From assembly GCA_025526935.1 (NCBI GenBank), contig JAHLKD010000024.1:310001-374000 (forward strand): DNA of 64,000 nucleotides, in the 5' to 3' direction. Of the stretch, positions 47,487-59,209 are shown piece after piece. A program made the position numbers and the translations under genes. The notes beneath the pieces are model-generated. The model ran no database searches. It saw nothing but the letters and a program-made list of their open reading frames with translations, and was not told the DNA's origin. The stretch is from Cladochytrium replicatum. Its lineage: Eukaryota; Chytridiomycota; Chytridiomycetes; Cladochytriales; Cladochytriaceae. Each line of letters begins with the position of its first letter. Positions within the stretch are counted from its first letter, which is position 1.

Positions 47487-48448
47487 ATGAGCACCATAGC
47501 TTGCCATACTTCTGCACCATATTCAGTAGGGAGTCGCCGCTCCTTGCCATCGCCAAGGGCTTTGCCTTCCTCAACGCCTTTCCTTCGCAGACCGACATTC
47601 ACTGCCTCTCCACCAACCACTCCAACCTCTCTACGTTCTACTCGGGCGTCTCTGCTTCCCACCTGCGGGTCTCCGTCTCCCACCCCCCGCTCCACTCCGC
47701 TTCCATATTCATCCAAACTCCGCACTTTCCAGTCAAAGCCAACGTGAGTCATTGATCTTCAATTTCCATACTTCCGAATGTCTGTGCTGAACTGCTTCCA
47801 TCTGGTTTCGTACAGTCTTTTTGCATCACCAACGTCTCCTGCTGCAAAATGCATCCCAACTTCGTGCCTACCACCGTTGCCGAAACGTTCATCTCTAAAG
47901 CCTAGCCGGAGCCCCGTGTCTGCTTCCCAATCACGTTCCTCTCTAAGAAACCAAACGGCGACTAAAAATAACTCTAACGTAGTTACTCCGAAAGAAACAC
48001 CAAAGAATGGTGGGTGGTGACTGACTCTTGTGGACTTTGATATCGTCTAATGCGAACTTTATTCGACAGAATCTGTGTCTTTCCTTTTCGACGAGGCAAT
48101 GCCGTGGTCGACGGAAACATTGGCCAACCTTGACGCATTGGAAGTGAATAACGAGGATTCATTTGACCTTGAATGTGCCCGTACCCCACTTCTTGAGCTG
48201 GAAACGCCGCCAAGCTCCCTTTGTGATGCGGGATCGTGCTATTTAGGTGGGCAATTTCAAAGAAGGTTGTTATTGCGCAAAAATTTACGCAGCAATTTGC
48301 AGATTCTTCGAAGAAACAAGCAAACTTGATGGATTTCGAAGCGGAAGTGATTTGGCCCTCAGATAGCGAGGGGAGCTCTGCACCGTCGTCTCCGATCGAT
48401 GGTCGTGCAACGCCAAACCTGGCATTCTTTGACACTATCTTCTCATGA
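47487..48448 (+). CDS. Hypothetical Ser/Pro-rich disordered protein
   Basis: Four exons in phase: 47487-47743, 47816-48009, 48070-48246 and 48303-48448; 257 residues. All three introns are 57-72 bp with GTGAGT- or GTGGG-type donors and CAG acceptors, which is the main evidence that it is a real gene. The N-terminal half is basic, rich in Ser, Thr, Pro and Arg. The C-terminal half is acidic with several SP/TP sites (for example APSSPIDGRATPNLAFFDTI). No domain, signal peptide or membrane segment is seen. The many Ser/Thr-Pro sites suggest phosphorylation by cyclin-dependent or MAP kinases; this is inference. I do not recognise it. Confidence 0.6.
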
Positions 48449-49199
48449 TCGTTAACATATCCAAGATTAGCGATGGCTCGAATTGATTCCTTGCGAATTC
48501 GATGAATCACATATGTACATTGGAGCTCTGAAGCAGGACTTTGCAATTCCAATGACTCGTTTCACATGCGCTTGGTACCCCAAAATTGTTCATGGATCCG
48601 TTGAGAGTGTTCTATTGAGTACCGTTTTAAGTTATACACATTTTCCTTGTTTTTTTTCTTCCGTTGCTATCTACATCTTGGACTGATTTGTGCATTGCAA
48701 TGATACGGAAATTTTCCTTTGACTTTCCTGATACTGACGGGGCAAAAGTATTTAACAATTTCCACAATTTACGAAGATCTTTGTTTCTGCCAGAGCAACA
48801 AACCATATCCAATACATAGAAGTTCTGTCTCCTAGCAAGGTGGGTCTAGGATGGTATGATAGAATACTTTCTATTACGAGCATGTCTTAAATTGGTAGTT
48901 TTTCTGCGCGCTGTAGCAATATGCTTCAAGTGAAATGCCAACCCAGACACAGCGACACTCAGGCTCCCGGAAACTGTCAACCCAGACACTATCATCATAA
49001 ATATTCTCAAAACAATTCCTCTCGCAATACTAGCAATGGGATAGCTTAAATTTTCATGTTAAAATCTTGGCCCATTTTTTATGGCAAGTTTTACTTTTAT
49101 GTTTTTGTATGCTTGCTAGTCATGAGTTTGTGTGTTGAACCTCTATGCCTTACGTCCTTGTTTTCCTTATAAATTCTGACAGTGTTTGTTTACATCTTA
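48449..49199. other. Intergenic, no gene recognised
   Basis: About 750 bp of AT-rich DNA downstream of the disordered-protein gene and before the hAT relic. CAACCCAGACAC occurs twice near 48941-48990. Nothing else stands out. Confidence 0.35.
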
Positions 49200-49831
49200 G
49201 TTGTTGGGACTCAGCCAACCTGTACTATCTATTTGGGGCAGCTGTTTTACACACTCACGCTTGCGGATGAAAGCCCCTTGGTTTTTTAACGTTTCATCCA
49301 ATTCTGCCTCCTCTAGATCCTCCAGTTTATTGATAAGTTCATTAAAATGGAATAGCAAGCAGTGAGCATTGGATATCCACTATCTACTAGTTAGACACCT
49401 TGATTGGATTTGACATAACCTCAAAAACACTCGACCCATCCTGGATCCTCTGCAGAACCTCCCATTGCTTTGCTTTTATTGACCAATCTTTCAAATAGTC
49501 TTCAATCCAGCATATTTTGTCCATTGCTTCTCATAGCTGTAACACCCGCTTGATCTTGTAGAATGTGCTATTCCCGGGAGTTGCCATGTCAATAATAGGT
49601 TATAGAGGATCCAGTTTCATAATTTGGTATGAATCAATAAATGAGTTTCGTCGATTGGGGAAGACAATGAAAATCTTTGCTGCAAGGTTGATAACATGAG
49701 CCATATGTGTCGAGTATCTGCAGACCAATCAAAACCCCTTTTTTCAAAAACGTCTCCAGCTCAGGACTTTGTACCTTTGTTTTCCTTAGTGTGAGAATTG
49801 CATGCCGGCTCTCCAGAAACTTCCAGAGCAC
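49200..49831 (-). mobile_element. Second degraded hAT transposase fragment
   Basis: Minus-strand blocks near 49600-49260 fit the middle of hAT transposases: TPGNSTFYKIKRVLQL (compare the family's TRWNSTY block), EAMDKICWIEDYLKDWSIKA, KQWEVLQRIQDGSSVFEVMS and, in another frame, NELINKLEDLEEAELDETLK. Internal stops are frequent. An additional frame at 49831-49634 may be its upstream part. It is separate from, and in the same orientation as, the hAT relic at 35-37 kb. Limits are approximate. Confidence 0.6.
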
Positions 49832-50691
49832 CGGCAGATTTTGGGGAACTTACCATATGCGGAAGCAGAGTGCTACTGCTGAAGTGGCAAGGAGAAATTA
49901 AGGGAGGGAGAGAGAACCTATTAAAGGTGTGAGTCTTGAGCTTCCAAGATATTGAATAAGAAGCTCCTATCATTGATCTTACCTGCCTCCTTCAAATGTC
50001 AACAAGAACAATTTCGCCATAAAAACTTGTCTTTGATCTGAAGATCTTCCAAAGTAACAGAACCCCAATTCTTTTGTGGGTTCCGATGCATTCAAATTTC
50101 TGGGGTGAGCAATTCCCTTTCAGCTTTTGGTACCTCATAAGTGAACAATTCACTCAAAGTTACTGGCCCCGGTTTTCATGAATGTTCGATAGTGGGAAAG
50201 GGGGCTTGATGACCCGAATGCAAAACTACAGGATCACATCAGATCATCTTGGATTCAGGTAGTGGGAAGCCAAACCAATATGGAGCACTTGCTGGAGAAA
50301 TTACCAAAGCGCATTATGAAAAACTATCCAGATTCATTATCATCAAAGAGCACGGGAAAGGCTTTTGTAAGTGGGTAGCGTGGGCCACAGATATACAAAA
50401 GGAAGTTTGTTGTTATCCATGAGCTTTCGGTTTGTTTCTAATTCTCGTTATCTCATCATGCTCATGGAGCAATTTGCTATAGATCAGACCACACTTCTAA
50501 AAGATCAAAAATGTTCCTCTTGATTGACAATTCCACATTAAACAATAATGCAAACGGGTTGAATGCCATAGCTGTAGAGTAAAACATATCACTATGCAAG
50601 TGAAGAGGCGATACAATTTGCAGCCACGATGCAAACTCATGCAAAAATAAATGACACAAAACTTGATCTGACGAAGATCTGAGATCGCTAC
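49832..50691. other. Intergenic, downstream of the ABC transporter
   Basis: About 0.86 kb of AT-rich DNA, including the transporter's 3' UTR on the minus strand. No gene recognised. It may hold further transposon debris. Confidence 0.35.
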
Positions 50692-53600
50692 TCAAATCTG
50701 TAGTTCTTCGGCAGACTTCTCCATCTTCTCCTGACGGTGCCGTTCCCTATCGGCGGCAATTTTACGGAGAACTTGAGCGTTCTGCTTCCCCGTGGCATCC
50801 ACCAAACTAGTGAATAACGACTCAGGCTTCTGAAGAAGCGCATGTGGGGAATCAAATTCGATCAGATTGCCGCCATCCAGGACCCTAGCATGAGAATTAC
50901 TGGTGAGCAACGATATATAAAAAGTCTAGATTTTGTCAACATACATGACCCGATCGAAACCGGCGATTGTATTCAAACGGTGTGCGATGGAAATAACGGT
51001 TGTATCCCGGAAGTGTGTCTCGATAGATTCCTGAATGAGCTTGTCAGCCTTCGTGTCTACGGATGCAGTTGCTAAAGAATGCATCAAAACAATTTTGAGC
51101 CTATATGTCCTGCGAGCCGCCCAACATTATTCACCTTCATCCATCACGAGAATCCGCGGTTTCTTGAGAATAGCGCGAGCTAAACACATGAGCTGACGCT
51201 GCCCGACGCTCAAGTTTTCACCTCCTTCGGTGATTGGGGCGTCGAGCTTCTTTGCTTGCTTCAGAACATACGCCTTCAGTCCGACTTGCTCAAGTCCGTT
51301 CCAGATGGCATCATCGGTAAGCTCGTCCTCCAAGTCAAGATTGGTTCGAACCGTTCCTTCAAAAAGAACAGGTTCTACATATATGAATTGATTGAATAAG
51401 TCCATGGGCTTCTTTCTTACTTCCAGTCCCGCCTCCTTACCTTGGGGGATGATTTGCATTCGACTACGGAGCGTAAACAAACCAAGTTCGCTGATATCAC
51501 GTCCATCGATGAGCACACTTCCTCCCGCCGCTTCTATGATGCGGAACATCGCCGTGACCAGTGAACTTTTGCCAGATCCCGTGCGTCCGACCAACGCTAC
51601 GCGCTCTCCGGGCTGGATATCCGCACTGAGATCCTTGATTACCGCCGTATCCGGCCGGCTTTCATACCGCAACTCAAGGTTCACAAAACTGATTGCGCCG
51701 CGCTTCGGCCATTCAGAAACGTCCGGGTCAGATTCGAGGCGTCTGGCCCGCTCTTGAGGAAGGTTTTGTGCGTAATGCACCATTCGCTCAACCGAGTTCA
51801 TTTCGGTTTCGAGCATGGCAAGTGCTTCAAGCACGGTTCCAATCTGTTCGGTGATCGTGACGGCGTAGGAAAGTCCGAGACCAATGAAGGCGGTGCCGGT
51901 ACCACCGGAGTAAATGCCGACAAGTCCTAAGACCAAGGTGATCAAGGAAGCAAGTATGGAGATTCGAACCGCGATCCAGCTAGCCGCGCTCCATCGAAGG
52001 AAGAACGGCTCAGTTGAATAATCCATAAGGTCTCGCTCTTTTTCCACAAAGCGGGCCTCAGCACCGTAAGCACGGACCTTTCAATTTCATAATATCAGTT
52101 TCAAGGTTACAATAGTATGTTGATCCCCAAGAGCACATACCGAGGAAACGCCGGCGAGCGTTTCTGAAATGTGAGAATAGAGCTATAACAAAGAAGTTCC
52201 GTTCATCAGCTAGCGGTCGAGTCCGATTTACACGAACTCACTGGAGATCGGGCATTGGAGTCCAATCGCTTGAGCTCGCGGAGTGTACTGCGGTAGTAGG
52301 CAAGCAAATACCAGTAAATCACCATAATAGGGATAACGACAGCTGCGAGAAAGGAGATCAGTTTCCAATCCTTTCCAGAAGCTCGCATCGCGAATCACTT
52401 ACCAAGCATAATTGGTGACGCGAAACATATACCGACTAAAGCGCCGAGAAGACCAGAAGCACCCAGCGTGAAAAGGAACATGACAAATATGAGGCGCTGG
52501 TCGATTGCATTGACATCTCGGGAGAACCGGTTCATGATGCGTCCGATTGGATTAGCATCGAAGAAGGACATAGGTGAATTCAGCATATGAAGCAACGCTG
52601 CTTTGTGGAAGTATATCGCAGCGATGATACTGATTACAAGCATCACACCGTGCAGTAAGGCTGATATTAAGGATTAGTAAATTCCAATGTCGTCGGAATT
52701 CACTAACTGAGGAACAGAGCTTGTGCACCTCCGAGCGCGGAGTAAATTGCGAGATTGATCCAGGTATCCAGATTGGTCAAGCCTCCAATCCAGTAAGAAA
52801 GCCAGACATTCGCCCCAACTGCAGCAATTTGCATGAGCAGCGCGAGAATAACTGAGATCCCGAAGAGTGCCCATCCACCTCCTGATTTGGCATAAGCGGC
52901 ATAGATCGACCAGCGCACAGCTCCAGTCTCTCGGTCTTCCTCTTCAATCAAGCCTCCGATCCGCTTCTGTTCATCCTCGTTTTTCTCCTTTGGCTCCTCC
53001 TCTTCCTCTGTAATGACTCCATCCTGTTCACCATCCGCTTCTTCAACCCCAACTTTTTGTTTCTCCTTTTCCTTACGCTTGTCCTGTTGGCCCACTGTGT
53101 AATTCTTCATCATCTCTGCAAGATGTCCAGGGTTACCGTTTGCGCCGTTTGCCTCCATGAGGGAGTTGACAGTGCCGTCTTCAACAATTCTACCATGGTC
53201 CATGACAATGACGCGGTCACAGAAACGAAGGAGGTGGAGTTGGTGGGTGACGAGGATCACGGTCTTGTGCCGACGCTGAACGAGATGCTCTAGAATGCAA
53301 TCCTGGAAAACTTGCACACCGACATGTGCGTCGAGGGCGCTAATGGGGTCATCCAGGAGGTAAATCTCGGCGACATCTTCATCAGGTTCGCCTTCTCCTG
53401 CGTAAACTGCACGTGCAAGTGCTACTCGAGCCTTCTGGCCGCCGGACAAGTTGACACCTGATTCATAAGTCAGAAGCTAAACCACGAGATCTACCGATAT
53501 AAATACCTTTCTCACCGATTTCTGTCAGTTCACCGCCCTAGAGGACAGAAATATTGCTAAAAATTATACTATATCAAGTTGTTTCTTTTCTTTACCGGGA

Positions 53601-55797
53601 AGTCAGCGAGATCACGCCGAAGGTAGCATACATTAAGTGCTGTGTTTATTTTGAGCTCATCGTATTCCTTGAAGAAACTGCAACAGCATTTAAAAACGGA
53701 GATAATCTGCGCATTTCAACATACCAAATGTTTCCACGCAGTGTAGCAGATAATGTCCACGGCTGCTGGGCGCAGTATGCCACCTTTCCTCCTAAGGACA
53801 GTGAGCCTGAAGCTTTCTCCATTTCCCCGATAATTGCAGAAAGAAGTGAGCTTTTTCCGGCGCCAACTGCACCGACAATCGCCGTCAAAGATCCGCGTTT
53901 AATGGCAAGATCAATATCGTGTAGGAACGGTTCGCAAGGAGGCGGCTGGATGAGTGCTTCTTGTGTCTTTTTAAACCAAGAGTGCATGTTGGAATCAGCC
54001 GGCAAATTCTCATTTGATGCCGTCTCCGATGAGCTACCAGAGCCTCCGTTAGTGACATCGGTTTCACTCTGCGATCCTGCACCAAGGTTCTTTTTCTTCT
54101 TGTCCTTCTTTTTGTCTTCGGCCGGTGGTTTGGGAGCGGGCCATTTGAAACTTCCTCCGGAAATAGACACGACAACATCGGGGTCGACATCTCGAGAAGA
54201 CTTCGAAGCCGGAGAAGATTTGGAAACGATGGTATCGATGTACTGAATCGGTTCATTTTGGGAAGTGCAGAGGAAGGATGAAATGCGCTTCCAACTCACA
54301 GCCATGTTGATCGCATTGGGGATCATCATGGGAAGCTCGATCAAGGGGTTGAACAAACTGGTGAAGAGGGTAAGAGCTGGGACAGAAGTACGTTAATTGG
54401 CAAAACATCACATATGCATTTGCTGACCTGGATACACGATGAGTGGATTGAGCGAGCCGCTCAGGTTCTGGTATGCGATGAACGTAACAATCGGCATTAT
54501 CACAGGCGTGACTTGACCCAATGTTGCGAAGATGATCAGCATCAGGTTGTTCTTCTTCAGATAATCGATCTGAACATGACGTAGGCCGTCCACTTTCTTT
54601 TCAAAGAGTTCTTCCCAAGCGCGGAACTTGATAACCTTCATTGCTGAATAAAGGATTCATTCAGCTTGATACTGTAAACAATTAAGTTTATGTTACTTAC
54701 CGTACAACAACTCTCGGACAAGCTTCAGACGTTTGTCACCGGCGGCAAGCAGTGCATTCTCGTAAAACGTGAGCAAAAAGATGAAAGCCATCTGAAGCAG
54801 CATGACACCCAAGAGCGTTCCGACCCCGGCCCAAATGGCGGTCCCAAGATACACGTACAGTAGGTAGATGGACACTATGACTTGTACAGGGATTCCGACA
54901 ACATCTGTACCAAGAATAAACCAAACAATTTGGTCGGTATCAACGTTAACCTGAACAGAAACATTAGGAGTTCCGATGTGTGAGTTGTTGTTGCACCTTA
55001 GTACCATATTCAAGATTTGTCCTTGAGTGAAATTTTGAGCGCTTTGCCCGTTGATCCGAAGGCTCTTGTCGTAAATCGCACCGATGAGCATAGTTCGAAT
55101 CCTCAGCGCTGCATCTCGGGCCAACTGCTGGGACGAGACCTTCGCAATAGCTCCCACAATTTGTGCGAGAAACAAAAGGATCGCAAGACCGACACCGCTG
55201 TTGATCGTAAGGACGGTCCTTTCAGCTTCCGACTTTGCGAGAAGGTACGCAAGAAGCTCTCTGAGAAGGACCGGAGTCATCATGAAGCTTGCCACGGAAA
55301 AAGACGAGCAGAAAACCCAAAGGATTCTGAAGGAATAAGAAAGTCAATTGTCGTGAGAAACAGGCAGCGACTTTTGATGGACGTACACCTTCCATCGGAA
55401 ATGCCACATAACAAGACCGACAAAGCTTGGCCGCTTGTTCACCTTTGGATTCTCCAGGTAGTTCGAAACCTTCTCCCAGTACGGATCCAAAACGTGTGCA
55501 ACACTGTTACGAAATTATCCCAAGTCAAATCAATTTGGCCAAGCAATCGGATCTATACCTTCTAGATCGATCAGCAGGATTTAAGTCCATCAAGTCTGCC
55601 TGCTCCAACGGTTTCTTGGAGCCGAGGCGGAACAATGGATCCATCCATGTCAGGAAAAGAAACTCGAACAGGTTTGGGTTGATTTCCTTGCGCTTTGGCG
55701 AGAGCTGCGTGATATCCAAAGTACCAACATTTGGCTCCTTCCGCAGCTTCTCCTCCGCCACCTCACTTAAAGAAACCCCCTGCAGCTGTTCACCCAT
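50692..55797 (-). CDS. ABCC/MRP-type ABC transporter
   Basis: A full-length multi-exon gene of roughly 1.4 thousand residues; all major junctions join in phase. Order: a cytosolic start (NPNLFEFLFLTWMDPLFRLG) with no TMD0; membrane domain 1 (MTPVLLRELLAYLL; VNVDTDQIVWFILGTDVVGI); nucleotide-binding domain 1 with GAVGAGKSSLL (Walker A), GVNLSGGQKARVALA (signature) and IYLLDDP (Walker B); a charged linker; membrane domain 2 (SFFDANPIGRIMNRFSRDVN); and domain 2 with GRTGSGKSSLV, ENLSVGQRQLM and ILVMDE. The catalytic Glu is Asp in domain 1 (DDP) and Glu in domain 2, the asymmetry typical of the ABCC subfamily, where only one site hydrolyses ATP well. Such 'short' MRPs export organic anions and glutathione conjugates; the substrate here is unknown. 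An unusual Lys-rich insertion (EDKKKDKKKK) precedes domain 1. Confidence 0.93.
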
Positions 55798-56015
55798 TTC
55801 CTTGATCAGTTTTCAAATTGTCCAACCGCAAAGGACATTCAGTTGGTTTTATGGATGGTAGCCATAACGTTATCACCCAATCATTTTTGCGTGGCGCGGT
55901 GTAAGGAAAGTTTTTCGAGAATTCCTTCAGGAAACTCAGAATTTCATAATGTTCTGGTTCTGTCTCGTACAATAGGAAAATAGATCGTAAATTTTGTGCG
56001 ATGGGGAATAATAGC

Positions 56016-57672
56016 TTATGCCTTTCCTCCCTCTATCTCTGGCACTTTCACGTTGGGCTGGTGAACATTCATCTGCTTCAGCAAGACGCCTTCAACTGCT
56101 TTGATCGCCATATCCTCGAACCATTCATGTCCCTGGTTCATCAGAACCTGGATGGCGGTTCTCAATCTGCGCTTCGCAATCTCAAAGAGCTCTTTGAGAG
56201 CTTCAACCATTTCTTCGATAAAGTTCCCACCTCCACCCGTCTTCTTGGCCACCTGCTTTCCGCTCTCCTCATCGGGAAGAATCTCGTCGAGAAGACCCTG
56301 GATAGGCTCACGGATATCGTCAGGAATGAGCTCCCACGCTTTGTGCTCGATGGTCACGAGCTCGCTGTGCAAGAGCTCCTTTGACTTTGTGCGGAGAGTC
56401 GGCAGGTGCTCCGCAAGTTTGGATGCGAACATGCCTTGCACGGCAAAGCTGCCTTCATCCAGAAGCTTATTGTTCTTCTCGGGTCGTTGAGCTGCGGGGG
56501 AAGCAGCTTTACCTCCATCGAAGAGTCCGCGAGAAAGTTCGCCTGAGTCCCCGCCAAGCTCAAGTCCGCGGGTGCGCTCCTCCAAACCTCCCCCATCGAT
56601 TCCACGCGAGCGAGGCTGGGCCTCTTGATCTGCCTTCTCTTTCGCTTGTTGTTGGCGCATCTTTTCGAGATCCTCCTTTGATCCGTGCCAGTGACGGTCC
56701 TCTTCGCTACGCGCACCTCCGTTGATTCCATTAGGGTTGATCTTGTCCATGATAGAGTTTGAGAAGTTAAGCGCAAAAGTTCCCGAGGTGTGCCAAATGT
56801 CTGTCAAAGAATTGGAGCAGATCAGCGTTGCAAGTGGAATATTAATAATAAACTACTCACCCTTGGCTTTGATATTGCTGTGCAGAATCATTTTGACAAA
56901 GCCAATAACAAATTCAACGAATTTCTCTGGACGGACGAGATTAGCCCTTGTTGTCAGGTTGTTCTATTTTTCTTACCAGCAAGACCCGTGTGCACTCCGT
57001 GCATCATTCCTTTGATCTTGTCCTTAATGCTCGGGGTGATCTCACGAGCCTTATCCTCCAAGCGGAACTGGTCAATCCAGTTCCGAACAATGTCCATCCA
57101 TTTGTCCTCCATCTCCTGGTTCCAATCATTGATTTGGTCGCCAATCTTGTCGAACGCATCGTCGACGTGATCACCAAACTTTTTGAATGCTTCGCCCACT
57201 TTGTCGAATCCGCCTCTGGTAGACTCCTTCGGCGCATCCTTGAGGGGCACAGGAGGAGTAGGGAGAGCACGGGTGGTGTCACCAGCAGGAGCGGTACTAC
57301 GAGTAGTGTGGAAGATGGCATTGGAAGGCTCGCCATAGACTGGGAACGAGTCGTCAGGGAGAGAGTCGAAGGCGTCGTCGTCAAGGTTTAGGATCTTCTC
57401 AAAAACAAGAACAACTTTGGCTTCTGTGTCGTCGAGTAGCTTCCCCTGGAATTCCTCAAGGTGACGCGCAACTTTCGGAGACATCTCCACCTTCATATCT
57501 GTTCCACATTGAGTTAGTTCATACAGAGACGCCATGGGATGACAGTCGTACTATCCAGCCAGAGGTCTAGGATCTCGATGATTGCGGGAGGGATCTCGAA
57601 CTCAGCATCGTTGTTAAGTGCCTGCTTGATGCTGTCGCCCGCAAGCTTGAAGAAGTTGATGTTCTTGCTCAT
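56016..57672 (-). CDS. Unknown amphipathic-helix-rich protein
   Basis: Four exons in phase: 57672-57552, 57498-56977, 56926-56861 and 56800-56016; 497 residues. No enzyme motif is visible. The protein is dominated by charged amphipathic helices, e.g. FDKVGEAFKKFGDHVDDAFD followed by KIGDQINDWNQEMEDKWMDI, and late EMVEALKELFEIAKRRLRTA. One short hydrophobic stretch spans exon 3 (EFVIGFVKMIL). A Gly/Ser/Arg/Glu-rich, probably disordered segment lies at about 255-345. The helix pattern resembles lipid-surface proteins such as perilipins, apolipoproteins or LEA proteins, but no specific match is claimed. It is divergent from purine nucleoside phosphorylase with 252 bp between starts. Confidence 0.7.
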
Positions 57673-57924
57673 GTTTCAAGGTTGGGGATCAGCGCCACCC
57701 ACACACACACGTATGGGAGGCACCAATGCTACACCCACGAGATCACACAGATAGATTCTGGTCAGATTCAGGCGGTGACGTTGCTGGATGTGCGACAGTA
57801 TTGGTTACAGAGCATCTGCGAGCTTATAACACTTACACAAAAACGCTGTGTATTTCCCATTGCTCAAAATACCATTCTTTTTCTATCTCCATTATCACCA
57901 CCACAGCCACGTCCAATCTGCTCG
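57673..57924. promoter_or_regulatory. Divergent promoter, helix-rich gene and PNP
   Basis: A 252-bp gap between start codons on opposite strands. It includes a short CA repeat (CCCACACACACAC near 57700). No TATA box was identified with confidence. Confidence 0.5.
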
Positions 57925-59118
57925 ATGCACGACAACAATTCACCGGACATGTTCGACTTTGAGACCTACCAGGCCACCGCTGAGCACCTGCGGGAACGCT
58001 TGCCCGCCCATTACAAGTCTGTCGAAGTGGGGATCATTTGCGGGAGCGGACTTGGTGGACTGGCAGACACTCTCACGAACACTGTCGAGTTTCAGTACAC
58101 GGTATTTTGTTGAGCATTCGTTCACAATGCATTGATCTAACAACCAAGATGTTCTTGATTTTATTCTCAGGATATTCCCAACTTTCCCGCAAGCACAGGT
58201 CGATTAGTCTGAATAAGAGCCATATTCGTAGTTTCTCACGTTGCGTTGCGTTATGTTTTTCCATTAGTTCCTGGTCATGCTGGGAAGCTGGTTTTCGGCT
58301 CTTTCGGCAATAGAAAAGTAGTTGCCATGGTCGGAAGGCATCACATGTACGAAGGTGCGGAGCCACAATTTTAAGCTTTTCCACTTGCTCATATTTGGTG
58401 TATCTCAGGCCATCCGTTGGTGCACACTACTTTTGCCGTTCGCATAATGAAGCTTCTCGGAGTCGAGGTTCTTATTGTCACCAACGCATCCGGCGGTTTG
58501 AATCCGGACTTCAGGGTCGGGGACATCATGGTCATTTCGGACCACGTTTCTCTTCCAGGTCTCTCAGGGAACAACCCACTTGTAGGTCGCAACATCTCGG
58601 ATTTCGGTCCTCGCTTCCCTGCCGTCTCAACTGCTTATGACTTTGACTTGCGTTGTCTGGCCTTCAAAGCCGCCCGAGCAGTCGGGATCACCCAACCGCC
58701 TCCGACTCTTGGCGGTCCGTCTCCCGTTCCTGGATCCGGAAAGGTCCCGCACGACCACGAGGTACTCAGGGAAGGTGTATACGTCTTCGTTGGCGGTCCG
58801 TCGTTCGAGACCCGCGCGGAGTGCAGGTTCCTTCGGAACCATGTTGGAGCCGATGCTGTTGGAATGTCAACGGTTTCAGAGGTCATCGTTGCGCGACACT
58901 GCAACATGAAGGTGCTTGGGTTGAGTTTGATCACCAACAAGGTTGCACAGGACTATGGTCGGAGTGCGTATGCTGCAGTGTTCCCAGAGGAAGCGAAGGG
59001 GGCTGCGAAAGAGGGAGACGAGAAAATGACTGCGAACCACGAAGAGGTTCTGCACACTGCTATGATCAGGTCCCAAGACATGCAAGCGCTGGTTCAGAAA
59101 ATCGTAGAGTCACTGTAA
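57925..59118 (+). CDS. PNP1: Purine nucleoside phosphorylase
   Basis: Four exons in phase: 57925-58101, 58171-58198, 58268-58354 and 58409-59118; 333 residues. It belongs to the trimeric PNP family, splitting inosine and guanosine with phosphate in purine salvage. Motifs: IICGSGLGGLAD (phosphate-binding start), FPASTVPGHAGKLVFG, GRHHMYEGHPL, VEVLIVTNASGGLNPDF, SDHVSLPGLSGNNPL, VGGPSFETRAE (with the substrate-binding Glu) and VGMSTVSEVIVARHCNMKVL, then SLITNKV, whose Asn favours 6-oxopurines. A Pro/Gly-rich insertion of about 30 residues (QPPPTLGGPSPVPGSG region) is not usual for the family. The 28-bp second exon is very short but needed for phase and for the conserved IPNFP block. Cytosolic. 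Confidence 0.95.
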
Positions 59119-59209
59119 CATTATTGCAAAGGTTAAAAAATTGGCAGGACACGAAAAAAATTGTTGCAATTCTACAATGTTGTTGTTGTCTTTCGAGACC
59201 ACAGACATG

